Both the position numbers and the translations under genes were made by a program. 10,963 nt of DNA from Clostridia bacterium (lineage in GTDB: Bacteria > Bacillota > Clostridia > Christensenellales > DTU072), in NCBI GenBank assembly GCA_028699795.1, contig JAQVTZ010000050.1:1-10963 (forward strand). The letters are read 5' to 3'. Positions 1 to 4,742 of the stretch are shown one piece after another. The notes beneath the pieces are model-generated. The model ran no database searches, was not told where the DNA came from, and saw nothing but the letters and a program-made list of their open reading frames with translations. Positions within the stretch are counted from its first letter, which is position 1. Each line of letters opens with the position of its first letter.

Positions 1-192
1 TTAATAGCGGATTGGACGAAATACCTGTTGTTTTTGTCGCCTTACCATACGGCGTTTTTGCTGGCAAACAGCACGGTAGCGCAAGCGTCGGTAAGCGATA
101 TCTTGGTATCCATTGCGTATCTTACGATAATTACCGCGGGACTCCTATCTCTGGTGGGTAAAAAATACTCCGCTTATGTAATAAGAGGCTGA
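1..192 (+). CDS. ABC-2 type transporter permease, C-terminal end (5' truncated by window)
   Basis: The frame is open from base 1 to the TGA at 190-192, giving the last 63 residues of a protein that begins outside the window. The fragment carries a PYHTAFLLANS-like stretch and then a hydrophobic segment (about residues 36-53, ILVSIAYLTIITAGLLSL). It ends in a short basic tail (GKKYSAYVIRG), the usual end of an ABC-2 family membrane subunit whose last helix exits to the cytoplasm. The next permease starts one base after this stop, so the two are almost certainly co-transcribed and probably pair as the membrane half of one exporter. The ATPase is expected upstream, outside the window. The substrate cannot be told. 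The family call rests mainly on context and topology because only the tail is visible. Confidence 0.75.
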   Translation, partial: LIADWTKYLLFLSPYHTAFLLANSTVAQASVSDILVSIAYLTIITAGLLSLVGKKYSAYVIRG

Positions 193-193
193 T

Positions 194-1000
194 ATGAACA
201 AATATATTTCTTTGCTCCGATACGAATTAAAGAATACTTTAAAAGACAAAATGAACGCCTTTATGCTGTTTTATCCTCTCCTTATGGCATTTATCACGGG
301 CTTTCTTGCGCCACAAATTGTCAAGATCACGGATACCAACGCCCTTGTGGCGTCTTACATTTACCTTGTGCTTTTTTTAATGAGTCTTACGATGGGCTCT
401 CTAATAGGAGGCGTACTGTTGGGATTTTCGCTGATAGAAAACAAGGACGAACGAACCTTTAACAGTCTGGCCGTGACCCCTGCTTCAATCAAAGGATATG
501 TTATCTTTAAGTCTGTCTATAGTTCTGTGATTACTTTTATCGGCAATCTAATAATGATTTACGCAATCGGGCTTTTGGGCGGCAAAAGTATGACGCTCTT
601 TACCCAGACAGGGGAAGTTTTCTTGTTCGATACGCTCAGATTTTATCACATCATCGTATTTTCGTTTGTCAACAGCTTGCTTGCCCCTGCCGCTGCAATG
701 CTGATGGCGGCGATAGCCAAAAATAAGGTGGAAGGATTTGTGATTATGAAGTCCGCGGGGCTTGTGTTTTTGTTGCCCGTACTGATGATGCTGCCGTTTT
801 TCCATGGCGGCACACAGTACATTTTGGGGTTTTTGCCGCATTTTTGGTGCACAAAGGCGGTATACAATGTCATCATCCAAAGCGCCGCGTCCGCAGATCT
901 TCCTTTTTGGCTTTACAATCTAATCGGTACGGTAATTACTTTGGGTGTTACGGTTTTGTCTTACGGCTATTTCAACAGAAAGTTGCAAATATCAACCTAA
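194..1000 (+). CDS. ABC-2 type transporter permease subunit
   Basis: A 268-residue integral membrane protein with about six hydrophobic spans, near residues 23-40, 50-80, 102-128, 147-174, 183-203 and 236-260. A short cytoplasmic N-terminus (KYISLLRYELKNTLKDK) precedes span 1. After span 2 comes the charged loop ENKDERTFNSLAVTPASIKG, matching the E-x-G/R-T-hydrophobic-x-x-L-x-x-TP pattern of ABC-2 permeases before a coupling helix. Start choice: AAGAGG at 183-188 lies 5 nt before ATG 194, and the ATG follows the previous stop by one base, implying translational coupling. In this family two such permeases with an ATPase form an exporter for drugs, lipids or peptides. No residue here fixes the substrate. 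The stop codon lies inside a 23-bp tandem duplication. Length is normal for half of a heteromeric ABC-2 exporter. Confidence 0.88.
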   Translation: MNKYISLLRYELKNTLKDKMNAFMLFYPLLMAFITGFLAPQIVKITDTNALVASYIYLVLFLMSLTMGSLIGGVLLGFSLIENKDERTFNSLAVTPASIKGYVIFKSVYSSVITFIGNLIMIYAIGLLGGKSMTLFTQTGEVFLFDTLRFYHIIVFSFVNSLLAPAAAMLMAAIAKNKVEGFVIMKSAGLVFLLPVLMMLPFFHGGTQYILGFLPHFWCTKAVYNVIIQSAASADLPFWLYNLIGTVITLGVTVLSYGYFNRKLQIST

Positions 1001-1023
1001 GAAAGTTACAAATATCAATCTAA
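978..1023. repeat. Two tandem 23-bp copies spanning the permease stop codon
   Basis: Copy 1 (978-1000) and copy 2 (1001-1023) are directly adjacent and share 21 of 23 bases. The differences are G985 versus A1008 and C996 versus T1019. Each copy ends in CTAA. Copy 1 encodes the last seven residues and the stop of the permease; copy 2 is untranslated and its TAA runs straight into the AAAGGAGGT ribosome-binding site. Replication slippage is the simplest origin. Both differences are transitions, suggesting an older duplication that has drifted. Confidence 0.9.
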
Positions 1024-1030
1024 AGGAGGT
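1022..1030 (+). promoter_or_regulatory. Strong ribosome-binding site for the 40-residue membrane protein
   Basis: AAAGGAGGT is a near-full complement of the 16S rRNA 3' end and sits 6 nt before ATG 1037. It is the best Shine-Dalgarno match in the window and is the main evidence that the tiny downstream frame is a real gene. Confidence 0.88.
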
Positions 1031-1036
1031 AGTTTT

Positions 1037-1159
1037 ATGGAGTGGTATTGGTGGTTGCTTATCGCATTGGGCGTCGTCGGACTGGGCGCGCTCAAACTGT
1101 TGGTTTTCAACAAAATGAGAAAAAAGAAAAACAAACCGACTCATAAAGGCGAAGACTGA
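1037..1159 (+). CDS. Small single-span membrane protein (40 aa), hypothetical
   Basis: This frame encodes 40 residues: a Trp-rich N-terminus (MEWYWW), one transmembrane segment (about residues 6-24, LLIALGVVGLGALKLLVF), then a very basic tail (KMRKKKNK) and a short polar end (PTHKGED). By the positive-inside rule the N-terminus faces out and the tail faces the cytoplasm. A perfect ribosome-binding site 6 nt upstream supports translation. It follows the permease by 36 bp with no terminator between, so it is probably the last gene of the exporter operon. An accessory role in assembly or regulation of that transporter is plausible but purely inferred from position. I do not recognise a named family. 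The terminator hairpin begins in its last codons. Confidence 0.75.
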   Translation: MEWYWWLLIALGVVGLGALKLLVFNKMRKKKNKPTHKGED

Positions 1160-1206
1160 TTACTTCGGTAACAGAGGTTGTCTCTTTTGGGTCAGCTTCT
1201 TTTTTT
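1151..1206 (+). terminator. Probable intrinsic terminator of the ABC exporter operon
   Basis: GAAG (1151-1154) and CTGA (1156-1159) pair with TCAG (1192-1195) and CTTC (1196-1199), with one bulged A. An inner AGAG/CTCT helix lies at 1173-1176/1182-1185. Seven T residues follow at 1200-1206. The outer stem uses the last codons and stop of the small gene, and the T-run reaches into the stop codon (1205-1207) of the convergent gene. The stem is interrupted, so efficiency is uncertain. On the minus strand the same hairpin lacks a U-tract. Confidence 0.6.
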
Positions 1207-4200
1207 AAAAACTATAACAAGTTCTGTTAATGATGATTTGTTTCAGCTCGTCCGATAGCTCGTTAAAGTAGGCGCAATACCCCGCGACACGCACCATAAG
1301 ATAAGGGTATTTTTCGGGATGCGCATAGGCTTCTATCAGAATGTCTCGGTTAATAACATTGGGTTGGAACTGCATACCGCCTGTCGTAAGGAAAGTTTTG
1401 AAAACGGATGCGAGATTTTTTACGCCGCCCTCGCCTTGGAACAGGGCGGAGTCTATGGAAAAGGTGACAGTTGTACCGTTAACCGCATAATCCGTAAAGT
1501 TGACGCCCGCAACAGCGTTTAGCGACGAAAAGAGGTCGGTTTGCTGCATGCCGTAATGCGGTGTCACGCTGTTGGCAAGCGGCACGCCCGCAAGTCTTCC
1601 GCAGGGGAGCGCTTGCGTTTTTTTGCCGTAACGGTCATTGACATTGAGCGCATAATAACCCGCCGTATAGACACCGTTTCGGGGACAATTGGGTACCGAA
1701 TCTAACGCTTTGTTATAAATCTCCATCACTTTTGTGACCCATTGGGTAGCTTCTAAAGAGCAGTCGTCGCCGAACTTGGGGACGGCAAGCAGTGCTTCTC
1801 TAACCGCTTTGTGTTTTGCGCCCTCGAAATTGTTGTCTATCGCTTCCAACACTTCCGTCATGGTATATAATTTCTTTTTAAATACGACTTCGTCTACGGC
1901 AAACAAAGAGTCTGCCACATCGGTAATCCCAACGGCCTGAATGCCGCTGCTGTTAAAGGTCGCGCCGCCCTCGTAGACATCCTTACCCGACTGAATACAA
2001 CCTTGATAAAGCGCAGATGCAAGCGGTGTGGTAAAGCCCGCGCGCAGTTTACTTTCGATATTTTGGTGATCGGTTAAGACACCTTTTGCAAGGGCGTTCA
2101 GCCTTGTTTGGAAACGCTCTAGAAGCTCTTTCATTGTTGCGGGCGGATTGTATTGATAAATCCCTTTTTTGACTTCTAATTTGCGTATTTTTTTGCGGTG
2201 ATACTTTAAGATTGCTCTTGAAAGGGGGTTTTTGCCTTTTATGGTGTAATCGATAAATTTAATGATTATTTTTTGAAGCTGTTCTTTGACAGGGTAATTC
2301 CAAAGGTCGTAGTCGTGCCCCTTTAGCGCTTGCAGAAGCGGAAGGGCAAGATTCATATTGGCGCAATCCGTATTGCCGAAATGGTCGTCTGAAGCATTGG
2401 GCTCGACACAACCGACAATGGAAAAGTTGCGCGCTTGTTCTATGGTGGTATCGTAATGTCTTAACAGTGTTTCAATATAAATATTGTCTGCGAAGAGCTC
2501 GGGCATCGGGCAGCCGTTAATATAGATTTCTGCAAGGCGCTCCAGATATCTGCTAGGATTCTTTTCGTGGACGCGCGCCGTCATGTTGATGGCAAGCGGT
2601 TGTAGTTCGCAGGCATCGATAAGCATATAAGTGATATCGTTAACCGCGTCATTTCCGTCTTTATCTACGCCGCCGAAAGTGAGAGCTTGGTCTGTGGACA
2701 GGGTTTCGAACAGTTTGCTGACATTAAGATAAGAATCTCCGTCGTTTACCAAAATACATTCGTCCATTTTAAGGATAAAAAGACAAAGAAGCTCTTTTGC
2801 CTCATCATAGGTAATTTTGCCCGATTCTATATCTTTTTTGTAATAGGGGTACAATATTTGGTCGATACGCCCGAACGAAACGGCATTCTCGTAAGATTCG
2901 ATGCAGAGAGCAATTTGCAACAATAACATACTTTGCAACGCCTCATGAAAAGTTTCGGCAGGATATTTGGGCACGCGGCGGCAGATTGCCGACATTTTGG
3001 ACAATTCTTGTTTGCGTATAAAATCGGGCTCTGCTTTCGCGGCGGTTTCGAGAAGACAGGCGTAGCGTTCTCCAAATGCTTCCAGCGCTTGCAGAGCAAG
3101 TATCGCGCCATTATAAAATTCTTGGTTATTGTCGGGATGCGCGCGTTTTGCCTCGTTGATTTCGGCAATGATTCCCGTTGTGCCCAATGTTAACAGCCGT
3201 TCGAAATTGACGACGAAGTGAGCGATTGCCGCCATATTGTTGTTAAAACCCGCAATCATTTCGGAGGACCTTGCGAGAACGGGAATAAAATCTTTTATGG
3301 TTGGGTTGACCTTGCGGAGCAAACTGTGCTTGAACCAGAACGGAAAAATATAGAAATAAAACTTTAGTCTCTCTTTAAAAGAACATTGAAAGGATACGGG
3401 TTTTTGGCGATTGATTTTATAGAGGAAAGAGATATCCAATATCCCGTAATGCTCTTCCCATACCTGTCCCGCAACGCGTTTAGAGGTAAAGTTGCCGGCA
3501 AGTAGTTCGTCGGGATACACTTTAACGGTTTTGTTTTTTAACACATAGGCAAGGCGTTCGGCACGGTGCAGATGTACCGGCTTTTTGAAGCCGTTTTTGC
3601 GGTAGAATTTTGTTTTGAGCATCGAAACTTCGATGCAAAGAGCGCGTTTGCTGCTTCGGATTGCGTCGCGCACCCGAAGCACTCTGTCCGTAAATACGGC
3701 TTGTTGAGGCGGATTGTCGGTTTCGCCGCTTATCGCTTTGATGCCGTTTTTAACAAACAAATAGATTGTGTTTCGCAACGACTCCAACGCTTGTTCGTTG
3801 GTTGCGGGGATATCGTGCACTTTAAGATTTAGCTTATTTGCCTTATCTTTATACATACTGTTGTACTTTAGAATTTCGATTGTGTTGTAACCGTATTCTT
3901 TTAATATCGCGCTTACCGCCGCAATATTGTCTTCGCTGTCGTTATAGCCCGGTACCGAAACCATACGGAAGCGGATTGTAGGATGTAGCGCAACCAGTTG
4001 ACGGAGATTCTTTTGGATAAGGCTCATCCCTGTCCCTGTAAGAGATTGATGAAGTTTTTCGCTACCCGCTTTGATGTCCACATAGTATAAATCTATATAT
4101 TTGTTCAGTTTTTCTATGGTGTCCCAAGAGGCGCAAAGTGTGGTTTCTATCGCAATATGTATTTGCTCTTCTTTAAGCGCTTTTAATAAGGTTTCTAGCG

Positions 4201-4486
4201 CGTCCGCATCTTGCAAAAGCGGTTCGCCTCCGCTTAATGTCACGCCGCCGCCCGAAGCCCGAAAATATTTTTTGTCTCTCAATACAACAGAAAGCACATC
4301 TTGAGCCGTATATTCATGAGAAACGCCGTCGATAGCGCTTAATCCTTCGGGATTTTGGCACCAAAGACATCTGAGAGCGCATCCTTGAAAAAATATCGTG
4401 GTTCGAAGCCCCGGCCCGTCATGGACACAGGTGCGCTGTATTTTAAAAATATTGAATTTTTGGGTAGTGTCGGTAGTCTTGTTCAT
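1205..4486 (-). CDS. Fused glycyl-radical activase (radical SAM) and glycyl radical enzyme, one polypeptide
   Basis: A 1093-residue protein. Residues 1-255 are a glycyl-radical-enzyme activase: HDGPGLRT (22-29), the SAM-cluster motif CALRCLWC (Cys36, Cys40, Cys43) and the SAM-binding SGGEP (85-89). The stretch between cluster and GGE is short, as in PflA, without the eight-cysteine ferredoxin insert usual in activases of dehydratase-type enzymes. After a linker of about 10 residues (TDNPPQQAVF), residues 266-1093 form a full glycyl radical enzyme: FHEALQ (513-518), SFGRIDQ (537-543), the active-site loop GCVEP with thiyl Cys693 and Glu695, and the C-terminal radical motif RVAGYCAYF with Gly1069. 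GCVEP fits the PFL2/dehydratase/lyase branch rather than true pyruvate formate-lyase. The expected role is anaerobic radical chemistry in the cytosol, with the N-terminal half abstracting hydrogen from Gly1069. The substrate is unknown. GGAG lies 5 nt before the ATG. No internal start with a ribosome-binding site was seen at the junction. Confidence 0.92.
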   Translation of the reverse strand: MNKTTDTTQKFNIFKIQRTCVHDGPGLRTTIFFQGCALRCLWCQNPEGLSAIDGVSHEYTAQDVLSVVLRDKKYFRASGGGVTLSGGEPLLQDADALETLLKALKEEQIHIAIETTLCASWDTIEKLNKYIDLYYVDIKAGSEKLHQSLTGTGMSLIQKNLRQLVALHPTIRFRMVSVPGYNDSEDNIAAVSAILKEYGYNTIEILKYNSMYKDKANKLNLKVHDIPATNEQALESLRNTIYLFVKNGIKAISGETDNPPQQAVFTDRVLRVRDAIRSSKRALCIEVSMLKTKFYRKNGFKKPVHLHRAERLAYVLKNKTVKVYPDELLAGNFTSKRVAGQVWEEHYGILDISFLYKINRQKPVSFQCSFKERLKFYFYIFPFWFKHSLLRKVNPTIKDFIPVLARSSEMIAGFNNNMAAIAHFVVNFERLLTLGTTGIIAEINEAKRAHPDNNQEFYNGAILALQALEAFGERYACLLETAAKAEPDFIRKQELSKMSAICRRVPKYPAETFHEALQSMLLLQIALCIESYENAVSFGRIDQILYPYYKKDIESGKITYDEAKELLCLFILKMDECILVNDGDSYLNVSKLFETLSTDQALTFGGVDKDGNDAVNDITYMLIDACELQPLAINMTARVHEKNPSRYLERLAEIYINGCPMPELFADNIYIETLLRHYDTTIEQARNFSIVGCVEPNASDDHFGNTDCANMNLALPLLQALKGHDYDLWNYPVKEQLQKIIIKFIDYTIKGKNPLSRAILKYHRKKIRKLEVKKGIYQYNPPATMKELLERFQTRLNALAKGVLTDHQNIESKLRAGFTTPLASALYQGCIQSGKDVYEGGATFNSSGIQAVGITDVADSLFAVDEVVFKKKLYTMTEVLEAIDNNFEGAKHKAVREALLAVPKFGDDCSLEATQWVTKVMEIYNKALDSVPNCPRNGVYTAGYYALNVNDRYGKKTQALPCGRLAGVPLANSVTPHYGMQQTDLFSSLNAVAGVNFTDYAVNGTTVTFSIDSALFQGEGGVKNLASVFKTFLTTGGMQFQPNVINRDILIEAYAHPEKYPYLMVRVAGYCAYFNELSDELKQIIINRTCYSF

Positions 4487-4591
4487 TTTTTCTCCGTTTC
4501 ATCAATAATAAATTATATATATACAACTATTCATGTTATGAAAGGAAATGACTTTAGAAAGCGCTACAAATACAATAATATGATTATCTAT

Positions 4592-4621
4592 AATATACTA
4601 TTATTCTTTGCATATTGTCAA
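4592..4621 (-). promoter_or_regulatory. Candidate promoter of the fused glycyl radical enzyme gene
   Basis: Read on the minus strand, TTGACA (4621-4616) is followed after 18 nt by TATATT (4597-4592). This is a good sigma-A-type match that would start transcription near 4585, about 100 nt before the ATG. The -35 box lies within the odd-length palindrome TATTGTCAATA (4613-4623). The surrounding DNA is very AT-rich, so chance -10 boxes are common. Confidence 0.5.
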
Positions 4622-4636
4622 TACGGATAATATAAA
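4608..4636 (+). promoter_or_regulatory. Candidate promoter of the lipoprotein gene, overlapping the divergent promoter
   Basis: TTGCAT (4608-4613) and TATAAA (4631-4636) are separated by 17 nt, predicting a start near 4643 and a leader of about 100 nt. The element overlaps the -35 region of the minus-strand promoter, so the two could compete for polymerase. The -35 match is moderate. Confidence 0.4.
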
Positions 4637-4727
4637 TCGAATGCTTTTAAGCAGAAAACTACCCAAAATATGATGCGAATAATTCAATTCGGTGTTGATT
4701 TTTCAAAAGAAAGTGATACAATGTAAT

Positions 4728-4733
4728 AGGAGG
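4728..4733 (+). promoter_or_regulatory. Ribosome-binding site that fixes the lipoprotein start at 4743
   Basis: AGGAGG lies 9 nt before ATG 4743. An in-frame ATG at 4692 has no Shine-Dalgarno sequence and would put 17 polar residues ahead of the signal peptide, so 4743 is the better start. Confidence 0.88.
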
Positions 4734-4742
4734 AATTTATTT

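Noticed and set aside
3690..3730. Fusion explained by a lost stop codon or sequencing frameshift
   Set aside because: Both halves are in one clean frame, the linker looks like ordinary flexible protein, and no ribosome-binding site or start is visible at the junction; reads are still needed to exclude it fully.
3566..3832. Plus-strand open frames antisense to the fused enzyme (this and several between 1319 and 4630)
   Set aside because: They lack ribosome-binding sites and domains and cover essential parts of the glycyl radical enzyme on the other strand.
4574..4605. AATAATA/TATTATT inverted repeat with an 18-nt gap
   Set aside because: It consists only of A and T in very AT-rich DNA, so chance is a sufficient explanation.
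4643..4652. GCTT-TT-AAGC mini-palindrome in the lipoprotein leader
   Set aside because: A four-base arm with a two-base loop is too short to be a stable hairpin or a convincing operator.
4695..4722. TTGATT-16-TACAAT promoter-like pair before the lipoprotein
   Set aside because: Its predicted start (about 4729) would fall inside the AGGAGG site and remove it from the mRNA; the upstream pair at 4608-4636 fits better.
4692..4742. Earlier in-frame ATG for the lipoprotein at 4692
   Set aside because: It has no Shine-Dalgarno sequence and would bury the signal peptide behind 17 polar residues; ATG 4743 has AGGAGG and an ordinary lipoprotein N-terminus.
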